This document shows positions 55,035 to 64,000 of a stretch of 64,000 nt of DNA, one piece after another. Every line of letters starts with the position of its first letter. Positions within the stretch are counted from its first letter, which is position 1. The notes beneath the pieces were generated by a model. The model worked only from the letters and a program-made list of their open reading frames with translations, had not been told where the DNA came from and searched no databases. The stretch comes from Pseudomonadota bacterium (lineage in GTDB: Bacteria; Pseudomonadota; Gammaproteobacteria; Burkholderiales; Rhodocyclaceae): contig JAFEDK010000007.1 in NCBI GenBank assembly GCA_018241665.1, positions 223,576 to 287,575 of the forward strand, given 5' to 3'. The position numbers were made by a program, and so were the translations under genes.

Positions 55035-55058
55035 GTGGGCGAATGAATTCGCCCCCAC
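55035..55058. repeat. GGGCGAAT palindromic repeat, copy 5, with partial copies
   Basis: GTGGGCGAATGAATTCGCCCCCAC, oriented like copy 1 but with CCAC instead of CTAC. Half copies follow (ATTCGCCCCCAC at 55061-55072 and CATTCGCCCTCAC near 55108), which indicates repeated duplication of the element. Confidence 0.7.
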
Positions 55059-55127
55059 GGATTCGCCCCCACAGACTTTCCCCCAAAAGGATTCGTCGCA
55101 GTCAGCTCATTCGCCCTCACGGTTTTG

Positions 55128-55919
55128 TCATGGTTTGTCCGCGATCCACGCTGCCGGGCGCTTGTCGAGGAAGGCAGCGAGGCCTTCGCAGGCTTCCGGC
55201 GTGGCGCGCAGGCTGGCGATGCGGCGGGCGGTGTCTTCGACCAGCGCGTCATCGACGGGCTGGTCGGCCACCGCGCGGATCAGCTCCTTGGCGGCGCCCT
55301 GGGACAGCGGACCGCCCTGCAGCAGCGCGGTGACAATCTCGCTCACCTTGGCGTCCAGCCCATCGGCCGGCACCGCCTCGTGGGCGAGGCCCAGTTCATA
55401 AGCCCGTGTCGCGGAGATCCGCTCGGCGCTCTGGAAATAGCGGTAAGCCTGGCGCGCACCGATGGCGCGCAGCACGTAAGGGCTGATGGCCGACGGGATG
55501 ATCCCGAACTTCACTTCGGACGTGGCGAACACCGCGCCCTCGCCAGCCACGCAGATATCGCAGGCGGCCGCCAGCCCCATGCCGCCGCCGAGGGCCGCGC
55601 CATGTACGCGGGCCAATGTGGGTTTGCGCAGCTCGGCAAGCGTGCGCAGCATGCCGGCCAGGCGCCGCGCGTCGGCGAGGTTCTCCTCGACCGTGGCCGC
55701 GCCGGCGCGCTTCATCCAGTGGAGGTCGGCGCCCGCCGAGAAACTCTTGCCACGCCCGGCGAGCACCACCACGCGCACGCTGGCGTCCGCGTCGAGAGCC
55801 TGACAGGCGGCGGTGAGCTCAAAGATGAGCTGCTCGTTGAAGGCGTTATGTACCTCCGGGCGGTTCATCCAGATCGTCGCGACGGCGCCGTCGCGGAGGA
55901 TTTCCAGCGTCTCGTACAT
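55128..55919 (-). CDS. Enoyl-CoA hydratase/isomerase (methylglutaconyl-CoA hydratase)
   Basis: A protein of 263 residues of the crotonase fold. The oxyanion-hole residues lie in AGRGKSFSAGADLHWMKR and ARVHGAALGGGMGLAAACDI, and the catalytic acids in FGIIPSAISPYVLRAIG. Located between mccB and mccA, it is the LiuC-type enzyme hydrating 3-methylglutaconyl-CoA to HMG-CoA. The start is 9 bp after the mccB stop. Confidence 0.92.
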   Translation of the reverse strand: MYETLEILRDGAVATIWMNRPEVHNAFNEQLIFELTAACQALDADASVRVVVLAGRGKSFSAGADLHWMKRAGAATVEENLADARRLAGMLRTLAELRKPTLARVHGAALGGGMGLAAACDICVAGEGAVFATSEVKFGIIPSAISPYVLRAIGARQAYRYFQSAERISATRAYELGLAHEAVPADGLDAKVSEIVTALLQGGPLSQGAAKELIRAVADQPVDDALVEDTARRIASLRATPEACEGLAAFLDKRPAAWIADKP

Positions 55920-55928
55920 GGTGGCCCC

Positions 55929-57536
<1,608 letters not shown>

Positions 57537-57550
57537 CGCTGCGGCTCCGC

Positions 57551-58723
57551 TCAGGCCGTTTCGGAGAAGAGTTCGCGGCCGATCAGCATGCGGCGGATCT
57601 CGCTGGTGCCGGCGCCGATCTCGTAAAGCTTGGCGTCGCGCCACAGGCGGCCAGTGGCGTAGTCGTTGGTGTAGCCGACGCCGCCGAGGGTCTGGATCGC
57701 CTCGCCGGCCATCCAGGTGGCCTTCTCGGCGGAATACAGGATGGCGCCTGCCGCGTCCTTGCGCAGCGTGCGCGCGTGGGCGGCCTTGTCGCAGGCCTGG
57801 CCCACCGCATACACATAGGCGCGGGTCGCCATCCAGGTGGAGTACATGTCGGCCAGCTTGCCCTGCATCAGCTGGAACTCGCCGATGCTCTGGCCGAACT
57901 GCTTGCGCTCGTGCAGGTAGGGCACCACTTCGTCCATACAGGCCGCCATGATCCCCAGCGGGCCGCCGCACAGCACCGCGCGCTCGTAGTCGAGGCCGCT
58001 CATCAGCACCTTGGTGCCGTTGCCCACGCCGCCGAGCACGTTTTCTTCCGGTACTTCCACGTCGTCGAAGAACAGCGGGAAGGTGTTGGAGCCGCGCATG
58101 CCCAGCTTGTCCAGGTGGGTGCCGTGGGTGAAGCCCTTCATGCCCTTCTCGATGATGAAGGCGGTCATGCCCCTGGCGCCAGCTTCAATGTCGGTCTTGG
58201 CATACACCACCAGGGTGTCGGCGTCGCCCCCGTTGGTGATCCACATCTTGGAACCGTTGAGGACGTAGCGGTCGCCCTTCTTGTCGGCGCGCAGCTTCAT
58301 GCTCACCACGTCGGAGCCGGCGTTCGGCTCGCTCATCGCCAGCGCACCCACGTGGTCGCCGGAGATCAGCTTGGGCAGGTATTTCTGCTTCTGTGCTTCG
58401 GTGCCGTTGCGGCGGATCTGGTTGATGCACAGGTTGGAATGCGCGCCGTAGGACAGGCCCACCGAGGCCGACGCGCGGGACACTTCTTCCAGCGCGATGA
58501 TGTGCGCCAGGTAGCCCATGTTGGTGCCGCCGTATTCCTCCGGCGCCGTCATGCCGTGCAGGCCCAGGTCGCCGAGCTTCTTCCACAGGTCGGCCGGAAA
58601 GAGGTTGTCCCGGTCCACGTCCGCGGCGCGCGGGGCGATCTCCTTGGCCGCAAAGGCCTGCACGGTGTCGCGCAGGGCTTCGATGGTTTCGCCGAGATGG
58701 AAATTGAGGCTGGGGATGTTCAT
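57551..58723 (-). CDS. Isovaleryl-CoA dehydrogenase
   Basis: A protein of 390 residues. [20 protein letters not shown] and [41 protein letters not shown] are the family signatures. The catalytic base is the Glu in [17 protein letters not shown], at the position typical for isovaleryl-CoA dehydrogenases rather than near residue 376 as in other acyl-CoA dehydrogenases. It oxidises isovaleryl-CoA to 3-methylcrotonyl-CoA. It is the first gene of the liu unit; AGGAGACCCGCCC precedes ATG 58723. The AraC-type regulator diverges 148 bp away. Confidence 0.94.
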   Translation of the reverse strand: MNIPSLNFHLGETIEALRDTVQAFAAKEIAPRAADVDRDNLFPADLWKKLGDLGLHGMTAPEEYGGTNMGYLAHIIALEEVSRASASVGLSYGAHSNLCINQIRRNGTEAQKQKYLPKLISGDHVGALAMSEPNAGSDVVSMKLRADKKGDRYVLNGSKMWITNGGDADTLVVYAKTDIEAGARGMTAFIIEKGMKGFTHGTHLDKLGMRGSNTFPLFFDDVEVPEENVLGGVGNGTKVLMSGLDYERAVLCGGPLGIMAACMDEVVPYLHERKQFGQSIGEFQLMQGKLADMYSTWMATRAYVYAVGQACDKAAHARTLRKDAAGAILYSAEKATWMAGEAIQTLGGVGYTNDYATGRLWRDAKLYEIGAGTSEIRRMLIGRELFSETA

Positions 58724-58871
58724 GGGCGGGTCTCCTCCACTGATCGTTGTCTGGCAGCACGGCGCGCGCTTGCAGCGCCTATGCCGAATGCTCGCCAGCG
58801 TACGCCGGAACGCGGAGCCGCAGGCGCCATCAAGGTTGCAAATCGTGCCACCGGCGTCGAGAATCCGCGCC

Positions 58872-59948
58872 ATGCCCGCCAAGATCGCCCTGCCCGCTTC
58901 CCTCAGCGGTGGCCGCGCCGCCACGCCGATTGCCTTCATCCGCGCCATCGTGCTCGCCTACCACCGTTATGGACGAGATCCGGCCACTGCGCTGGCCCGC
59001 GCGGAGATCGACCCGCGCCTCCTCGACGACCCAACGGCGCGCGTCACCGCCGCCCAGATGGAGGTCATTTCCGGCCACGCCATGCAGGAACTCGACGATG
59101 AGGCCCTGGGCTGGTTTTCACGCCGCCTGCCGTGGGGCAGCTACGGCATGCTGTGCCGCGCGTCGATCACCTCGCCGGACCTGGGCGTCGCCCTCAAGCG
59201 CTGGTGCCGCCACCACCGCCTGCTCACCGACGACATCGCGCTGGAACTCGAAGTAACACCCACCTCGGCCCGCCTGAGCATCACACCCCAGCGCGACCTC
59301 GGCCCCATGCACGAGTTCTGCCTCGTCACCCTGCTGCGCTACGTGCTCGGCTACGCCTGCTGGGCCATCGACTCGCGCATCCCGCTGCAGGAAAGCAGCT
59401 TCCCCTTCCCCGCCCCGCCCCACGCCGACGCCTACGAACTCCTCTTCCCCGGCCCCGTACGCTTCGACGCCCCGCAAGCCGCCATCCGCTTCGAACCCCG
59501 CTACCTCGACCTGCCCATCCGCCGCGACGAACAGGCCCTGCGCGCCATGCTCCACCGCGCCCTGCCGCTAACCGTGCTGCAATACCGCCGCGACCGCCTC
59601 CTCGTCCAGGGCGTCCGCCAGTTCCTGCAAAGCGCCGGCAACCGCAGCGCCACCGCCGAACAAGTCGCCGGCCACCTGCACATTTCCGTCCGCACCCTGC
59701 ACCGCCAACTCCAGGACGAAGGCGCCTCCCTGCAACAACTAAAGGACGAAACCCGCCGCGACCAAGCCATCGAGCTCCTCGACCGCAGCTCCAGATCGAT
59801 CAAGCAGATCTCGGCATTGGTGGGGTTCAGCAATGAAAAGAGCTTTTCCCGCGCCTTCAGGGGGTGGACGGGGCTTTCACCGCAGGCGTTTCGCGGGCGG
59901 GGGAAGCGGGGCCAGGGTTCCGCTGAGCCAGCTGGGCTTTCGGCTTGA
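58872..59948 (+). CDS. AraC-family regulator divergent from the liu operon
   Basis: A protein of 358 residues. The N-terminal part (about 20-200) resembles the Arabinose_bd (PF12625) ligand domain of OruR/ArgR-like and VirS-type regulators. The C-terminal double helix-turn-helix has [39 protein letters not shown] and [29 protein letters not shown]. It probably controls the divergent liu operon, perhaps in response to leucine or an isovaleryl derivative. Known liu regulators in proteobacteria are MerR (LiuR) or TetR (LiuQ) types, so an AraC protein in this place is unusual. No good ribosome binding site is seen at ATG 58872. Confidence 0.88.
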   Translation: MPAKIALPASLSGGRAATPIAFIRAIVLAYHRYGRDPATALARAEIDPRLLDDPTARVTAAQMEVISGHAMQELDDEALGWFSRRLPWGSYGMLCRASITSPDLGVALKRWCRHHRLLTDDIALELEVTPTSARLSITPQRDLGPMHEFCLVTLLRYVLGYACWAIDSRIPLQESSFPFPAPPHADAYELLFPGPVRFDAPQAAIRFEPRYLDLPIRRDEQALRAMLHRALPLTVLQYRRDRLLVQGVRQFLQSAGNRSATAEQVAGHLHISVRTLHRQLQDEGASLQQLKDETRRDQAIELLDRSSRSIKQISALVGFSNEKSFSRAFRGWTGLSPQAFRGRGKRGQGSAEPAGLSA

Positions 59949-59949
59949 C

Positions 59950-60235
59950 GAGCCTCCATCCGAGGGAAGCTGGCTTAACTCGGAGGGGAACTTTCGATGC
60001 TCTGAGGGAGGTGGGCTCAAGTTTGAGGGGAGCGGGCTCGGCTTGGACTTGAACTGGCTTCGCTCCGGGGGGAGCTGGCTTAAGTCGCGGCTTCGATGGT
60101 TCAAGTCTGAGCGAAGTGAGTTCAAGTCGGCGGAGAAAAAGCTCAGCTCCGAGGGGCGAGCGGTTGAGTCGGAGCTGAGCGAGTTCAAATTTGGGCGACG
60201 AATGTTCAAGTCGGAGGGGTGTGGGCCGGAGAGAG
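59950..60235. repeat. Degenerate 21-bp minisatellite, about 13 units
   Basis: Units of 21 bases run head to tail with a loose consensus GTTCAAGTCGGAGGGGAGCG plus one base, for example GGCTCAAGTTTGAGGGGAGCG (60013-60033) and GTTCAAGTCGGAGGGG at 60204. Because 21 is a multiple of 3, all open frames across it show 7-residue repeats (SEGSWLN-like on the plus strand, PLKLEPT-like on the minus). This fills the 314-bp gap between araC and the hydrolase gene. I do not call a gene: no frame has a convincing start. Confidence 0.8.
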
Positions 60236-60262
60236 TGCGACACGGAGCATGGCTGCGCCTTA

Positions 60263-61372
60263 CTACTTGAGACTGGCCTGAAAGAATGCGGTCAGCTTAT
60301 CGAAGGGGATCACCTCAACGCGGTCGTACAGGTCGGTGTGGTTGGCACTCGGAATGATCATGAGCTCCTTCGGCTCCGCCGCGGCGGCGTAGGCGGTTTC
60401 GCTGAAGTAGCGCGAGTGCGCTTTCTCGCCATGGATGAACAGCACCGGACGCGGCGAGATTTCCGCGATATAGGTGAGGATCGGCATGTTCACGAAGGAC
60501 AGTGGCGTGGTGAGCGTCCAGGCGCCATTGGAGTTGATGGCACGCGGGTGGAAGCCGCGCTCGGGTGACTTGTAGTAGGCCGCGTACTCGACGACAAACT
60601 GTGGTTCGCCGCCTTTCAGTTCGAGCGAGACCGGGCCATAGGCTGGAGCGCCCCTTTCTGCATCGGCCCAGCGCTGCCGGCCCAGTTCCTCCAGGGCCTT
60701 CTTGCGCTGTTCGAGCGTGACGCTGTCGTTATAGCCCTTGGACATGACGCGGGTCATGTCGTACATGGTGCTGGCCACCACGGCCTTGACACGCTTGTCG
60801 ACGGCGGTGGCGTTCAGCGCCATGCCACCCCAACCGCAAATGCCGATGATGCCGATGCGCTCGCGGTCGACATTGGCCTGCAGGCCGAGGAAGTCCACCG
60901 CCGCGCTGAAGTCCTCGGTGTTGATGTCGGGCGAGGCGACGTTACGCGGCTCACCGCCGCTTTCGCCGGTGTAGGACGGATCGAAGGCCAGGGTGACGAA
61001 GCCGCGCTCCGCCATGGTCTGCGCGTACAGGCCGGACGACTGCTCCTTCACTGCACCGAAAGGGCCGCCGACGGCGATCGCCGCCAGCTTGCCCCGGGCG
61101 TTTTTCGGCACGTAGAGGTCGGCGGCCAGGGTAATGCCGTAGCGGTTCCTGAAGCTGACCTTCTTGTGGTCGACCTTCTCGCTCCTGGAGAAGGTCTTGT
61201 CCCATTTTGTGCCGAGCTGGATGGGCGCCCCCGCTCGTTCGCGGGCGAAGGCCTGGTTCGAGGCCAACACCTCGATGCCCAAGGCAGCGATGCCGGTCCC
61301 CGTCATTTTCAGCATGTCGCGACGGACCGTGTCGGGCTCATTGTTATCGGCGATAGCCGTGTTGGTGTTCAT
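60263..61372 (-). CDS. Tat-exported alpha/beta hydrolase (YcjY/DLH-like)
   Basis: A protein of 369 residues. The start carries a twin-arginine signal (VRRDMLKMTGTGIAALGIEVLASNQAFA), so it is exported folded. The hydrolase part has VPKNARGKLAAIAVGGPFGAVKEQ, the nucleophile elbow GICGWGGMA, the acid region near PRPVLFIHGEKAHS, and a late His in SANHTDLYDR. The nucleophile position holds Cys, as in dienelactone hydrolases, not Ser. The substrate is unknown. The open frame continues far upstream, but MNTNTAIADNNE with GGAG before it is the right start. It lies with an MFS efflux gene and a divergent LysR gene. Confidence 0.88.
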   Translation of the reverse strand: MNTNTAIADNNEPDTVRRDMLKMTGTGIAALGIEVLASNQAFARERAGAPIQLGTKWDKTFSRSEKVDHKKVSFRNRYGITLAADLYVPKNARGKLAAIAVGGPFGAVKEQSSGLYAQTMAERGFVTLAFDPSYTGESGGEPRNVASPDINTEDFSAAVDFLGLQANVDRERIGIIGICGWGGMALNATAVDKRVKAVVASTMYDMTRVMSKGYNDSVTLEQRKKALEELGRQRWADAERGAPAYGPVSLELKGGEPQFVVEYAAYYKSPERGFHPRAINSNGAWTLTTPLSFVNMPILTYIAEISPRPVLFIHGEKAHSRYFSETAYAAAAEPKELMIIPSANHTDLYDRVEVIPFDKLTAFFQASLK

Positions 61373-61450
61373 GGCGGTTTCTCCTTTCGAGTCCGGTAGC
61401 GGACCTTTTAGCCTTGTTCTGTTCGTCAAATGAATGGGATTCATGCAACC

Positions 61451-61650
61451 GGGCATTTCGTCCCAAGGCGTGGCCCGGTCGATGTGATCGGTCTTCGAGC
61501 GCCGGAGGCTGGCTTCGCAGGCTCGGCGGATGTGGTAGGCGGACAGGTATTTGTCATTCGGTCCAGTTTCCATGGGCTGGTACACCTTGGTCGCCAGGAC
61601 GATCCTGTCGCGCCTCACCCCTTGTTCCAGCCAGCGGCCGGTGTCGGGGT
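61451..61650 (-). pseudogene. Aldo/keto reductase remnant
   Basis: The minus-strand translation here reads RWLEQGVRRDRIVLATKVYQ, then PMETGPNDKYLSAYHIRRAC, EASLRRSKTDHIDRATPWDE. This is the middle part of a YajO/Tas-type aldo/keto reductase. Where intact relatives have DHIDLYQMHH(I/V)DRATPWDE, the stretch between the two H-[IV]-D copies is missing. Nothing homologous follows. Both ends of the gene are gone; its left part overlaps the 3' end of the MFS gene. It marks a deletion between the MFS and hydrolase genes. Confidence 0.75.
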
Positions 61651-62862
61651 CTTGCGTCCCAGCAGGACCGTCAGGACCGCCGAGACCAGCAGCAGCACTG
61701 AGCTGACCATGAAGGTGTAGCGGTAGCCTCCGTAGTCGAAAAGCAATCCGCCGACCGTGGAACCTAAGCCGATGGACAACTGCACGATGGCAACAAAGAG
61801 GCCACCGCCGGCTTCGGCGTCGTTTGGAAAACTGCGCGCCACCCAGGCCCACCAGCCTGCGGGGGCTGCCGTACCGGTCAGTCCCCACAGCGCCAGCAGC
61901 GGGACGACAACGCCGACCCACTCGCCGAAGGCAATCAGGCCCACGGCGATCGCCGCCATCACTGTCGAGATGGCGATCAGGGTCTGGTAGAAGCCGCGGC
62001 GCAGCACTCGGCCGATGAGCAGGGTGCCGACAAAGCCAGCCGCGCCGAGCGCCAGCAGGATGAGCGAGAGCGCCGGCACCCGGACCCCGGTCACCGTCTC
62101 CAGGAAGGGGCGCACATAGGTGAACAGCGCGAACTGGCCCATGAAGAACAGCCCGCCCGCCGCCATGCCCATCGCTACGCTGGGGCGGGCGAGCAGCGTG
62201 AAGGCCTTGAAGGCGTGGCCGGCGCCAGCGGCGCGCCGTTCGCTGCGCATGGAGGGCAGCGTAAGCCATTGCCAGATCAGGGTGACGAACGCCACTGGCA
62301 CCAGGAGCAGGAAGGCGCCGCGCCAGCCAACCACTGCGCCCAGCCAGGCGCCCAGTGGCGCTGCCACCACCGTGGCCAACGCGTTGCCGCCGTTGAAGAC
62401 GGCCAGTGCGCGTGGCACCTGCTCGATGGGCACCAGGCGGATGGCGGTGGCCGCTGACATAGACCAGAAGCCGCCGATGACGACTCCGATCAGCGCCCGG
62501 CCCAGCATGTAGGTGAGGTAATCCGGGGCCACCGCCACGATGGCTCCGGATACACCCATGGTCGCCGTCAGCCCGAGAAGCAGTGTCTTGCGGTCAAGGC
62601 TGCCGGCCAGCGCCGAGATGAACAGGCTGGTCAGTAGCGCCAGCGCGCCAGAGATGGCGATGCCTTGCCCCGCCATGCCTTCCGTCACATGTAGGTCGCC
62701 GGCGATAGGGGTGAGCAGGCTGACCGGCATGAATTCCGACGCCACCAGCGCGAAGGCGCAGATCGACATGGCGAAAACGGCACTCCATGACGCCGGCGGT
62801 ACGGTGGCTTCATCGCGCAAGGCTGGGTCGTCGATGGGGAGGGTCGAGGTTTGGGCGGTCAT
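61615..62862 (-). CDS. MFS efflux transporter (DHA1, AraJ/NepI-like)
   Basis: A protein of 415 residues with twelve hydrophobic segments. FALVASEFMPVSLLTPIAGDLHVTEGMAGQGIAISG is typical of the AraJ/NepI/SotB group, and the loop SLDRKTLLLG follows segment 2. These proteins export sugars, nucleosides or drugs. The C-terminus (LLGRKTPTPAAGWNKG) reads into sequence shared with the aldo/keto reductase remnant, so its last residues may not be original. ATG 62862 starts MTAQTSTLPIDD. LysR-type regulator divergent 167 bp away. Confidence 0.87.
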   Translation of the reverse strand: MTAQTSTLPIDDPALRDEATVPPASWSAVFAMSICAFALVASEFMPVSLLTPIAGDLHVTEGMAGQGIAISGALALLTSLFISALAGSLDRKTLLLGLTATMGVSGAIVAVAPDYLTYMLGRALIGVVIGGFWSMSAATAIRLVPIEQVPRALAVFNGGNALATVVAAPLGAWLGAVVGWRGAFLLLVPVAFVTLIWQWLTLPSMRSERRAAGAGHAFKAFTLLARPSVAMGMAAGGLFFMGQFALFTYVRPFLETVTGVRVPALSLILLALGAAGFVGTLLIGRVLRRGFYQTLIAISTVMAAIAVGLIAFGEWVGVVVPLLALWGLTGTAAPAGWWAWVARSFPNDAEAGGGLFVAIVQLSIGLGSTVGGLLFDYGGYRYTFMVSSVLLLVSAVLTVLLGRKTPTPAAGWNKG

Positions 62863-62984
62863 GGGGTCTCTGTCCGGGTCAGGGTGGCTTTCATTACGCG
62901 ACGGCTGCCGCTCACACGATGGATTTTTGTTGACCGTATTTTGGGCAGGACACATCTCTGCGACTATCTAATGCATCCTTAACT

Positions 62985-63002
62985 AAGCTATAAGTAAAGC
63001 TA
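62985..63002. promoter_or_regulatory. AAGCTA direct repeats in the MFS-lysR gap
   Basis: AAGCTA occurs at 62985-62990 and 62997-63002, 12 bp apart, in an AT-rich stretch just before the LysR gene. The spacing is near one helical turn. It is a candidate binding site for the divergent LysR regulator; support is weak. Confidence 0.35.
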
Positions 63003-63029
63003 CTTAATTATTCGCTGGAGGGATGCCCG

Positions 63030-63917
63030 ATGGCGCGACGCAACCTCAACGATCTGTTGTACTTCGTCACGGTGGCGCGTGAAGGCAGCTTCACACGGGC
63101 AGCGGCCTTGCTGGGGGTAACGCAGTCGGCACTGAGCCAGTCGATCAGCGGTCTGGAGGCACGACTACAGATCCGGCTGCTGACGCGTACCACGCGCAGT
63201 GTGTCGCCCACCGACGCGGGTGAGCGATTGCTCAACGCCATCGGCCACCGCTTCGACGAAATTGAAACCGAGCTCGATGCGCTGACTGAACTGCGCGACA
63301 AGCCAGCCGGCACTGTGCGTCTCACCTGCGGTGACTTTTTCCTGCACAGCGTGTTGCTGCCCAAGCTCGCGCCGCTGCTGCGGGACTATCCTGACATCAA
63401 GCTGGAATTCGACGTGAACCTGGGTTTTCGCGACATCGTCGCGGACCGCTTCGACGCCGGCGTGCGCCTGGGCAACACCATCGACAAGGACATGATCGCC
63501 ATCCCCATTGGCCCGCCAATGCGCCTGGCGGTGGTAGCCTCCCCCGCCTACTTCGAAGCCAACCCCATCCCCAAGGCCCCACAGGATCTGACCGCGCACC
63601 AGTGCATCAATCAGCGCATGCAAACCTCGGGTGGGCTCTATGTGTGGGACTTCGAACGTCGCGGGCGCAAGGTCAATGTGCGGGTAGATGGCCAGTTGAT
63701 CTTCAACACCACCCAGCCTCAGGTGGACGCTGCGCTGGCTGGGCTTGGCATCACTCTGTTGCCCGAAGACGAGGTCATGCCGCACATCGAGTCGGGGCGA
63801 CTCGTCCGTGTGCTTGAAGATTGGTGCGCGCCCTTTGGTGGCTATCACCTCTATTACCCCAGCCGCCGCCAACCGTCGCCAGCCTTCCGGTTGGTCGTGG
63901 AGGCACTCAAGCTTTAA
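63030..63917 (+). CDS. LysR-family transcriptional regulator
   Basis: A protein of 295 residues. The N-terminal winged helix-turn-helix is NLNDLLYFVTVAREGSFTRAAALLGVTQSALSQSISGLEARL with LLTRTTRSVSPTDAGERLL. The effector domain (about 90-290) is of the CrgA-like type. It is divergent from the MFS/hydrolase genes and probably controls them. GGAGGGATGCCCG precedes ATG 63030. The last 83 bases of the window after its stop show no feature. Confidence 0.92.
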   Translation: MARRNLNDLLYFVTVAREGSFTRAAALLGVTQSALSQSISGLEARLQIRLLTRTTRSVSPTDAGERLLNAIGHRFDEIETELDALTELRDKPAGTVRLTCGDFFLHSVLLPKLAPLLRDYPDIKLEFDVNLGFRDIVADRFDAGVRLGNTIDKDMIAIPIGPPMRLAVVASPAYFEANPIPKAPQDLTAHQCINQRMQTSGGLYVWDFERRGRKVNVRVDGQLIFNTTQPQVDAALAGLGITLLPEDEVMPHIESGRLVRVLEDWCAPFGGYHLYYPSRRQPSPAFRLVVEALKL

Positions 63918-64000
63918 GCACGAGAGAACGCGTAATGAGATCCGCCACAGGATCAAGCGAAATATCCTTGATCAATGATTGAATCGCCCCGGGTTTCCTA

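Noticed and set aside
52750-55058. CRISPR array
   Set aside because: The palindromic repeats are irregularly spaced, occur in both orientations and have no uniform spacers or cas genes nearby.
59950-60235. Protein gene for a heptapeptide-repeat protein
   Set aside because: Every frame stays open because of the 21-bp period; there is no start codon with a ribosome binding site, and units are degenerate.
61373-62269. Long upstream extension of the hydrolase frame
   Set aside because: It runs antisense-like through the MFS gene in another frame and contains the aldo/keto reductase remnant. The Tat signal and ribosome binding site fix the real start at 61372.

Overview
The window is GC-rich, gene-dense bacterial chromosome. 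Gene content and order suggest a betaproteobacterium of the Rhodocyclales (Thauera/Azoarcus-like): a contiguous mltG-tmk-holB-pilZ-tatD set, an fdsGBA formate dehydrogenase, a leucine/isovalerate (liu) operon, and DUF1302/DUF1329 genes beside an acyl-CoA ligase. This assignment is inferred from gene content only. I recognised no rRNA, tRNA, IS element or CRISPR array.

Layout. 0-5 kb: start of an exported protein (cut by the window edge), a small methyltransferase and a 1288-residue hybrid sensor kinase with receiver, PAS, GGDEF and EAL domains. 5.2-11.4 kb (minus strand): a catabolic cluster with a Usp-hemerythrin fusion, quinone oxidoreductase, TauD-type dioxygenase, beta-keto acid cleavage enzyme, MFS transporter and RBBP9-like hydrolase. 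11.7-27.2 kb (plus strand): a MalT-like LuxR regulator, then DUF1302, DUF1329, a Ycf48-like protein, an RND/MMPL transporter, YeiH, acyl-CoA ligase, two CoA-transferase subunits and an acyl-CoA dehydrogenase. This reads as a locus for moving hydrophobic acids or esters across the envelope and activating and oxidising them.

27.2-32.7 kb is the accessory region and the most interesting part. It holds two related modules, each a KfrA-like coiled-coil DNA-binding protein plus a large tyrosine recombinase with all catalytic residues. It also holds several palindromes and a perfect 19-bp inverted repeat with a 6-bp spacer. At its right edge, two tandem LexA-type boxes overlap a strong sigma70-type promoter in front of an 18-codon leader ORF that is TGATG-coupled to a 64-residue hydrophobic basic peptide. 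That is the layout of SOS-induced type I toxins.

32.7-43 kb is housekeeping: ankyrin protein, tatD, pilZ, holB, tmk and mltG (minus strand), then ygfZ, DUF4936, an NRDE protein and mfd (plus strand). 43-49 kb: a double-receiver protein whose first receiver lacks the phospho-acceptor Asp, a candidate ~90-nt small RNA, and fdsGBA without fdsC/fdsD. 49-59 kb: pal, then the minus-strand liu operon (ivd, mccB, enoyl-CoA hydratase, mccA, AMP-ligase, HMG-CoA lyase) with a divergent AraC-type regulator. Palindromic GGGCGAAT repeats lie in its intergenic gaps.

59.9-64 kb: a degenerate 21-bp minisatellite, a Tat-exported alpha/beta hydrolase, an aldo/keto reductase remnant, an MFS efflux protein and a divergent LysR regulator.
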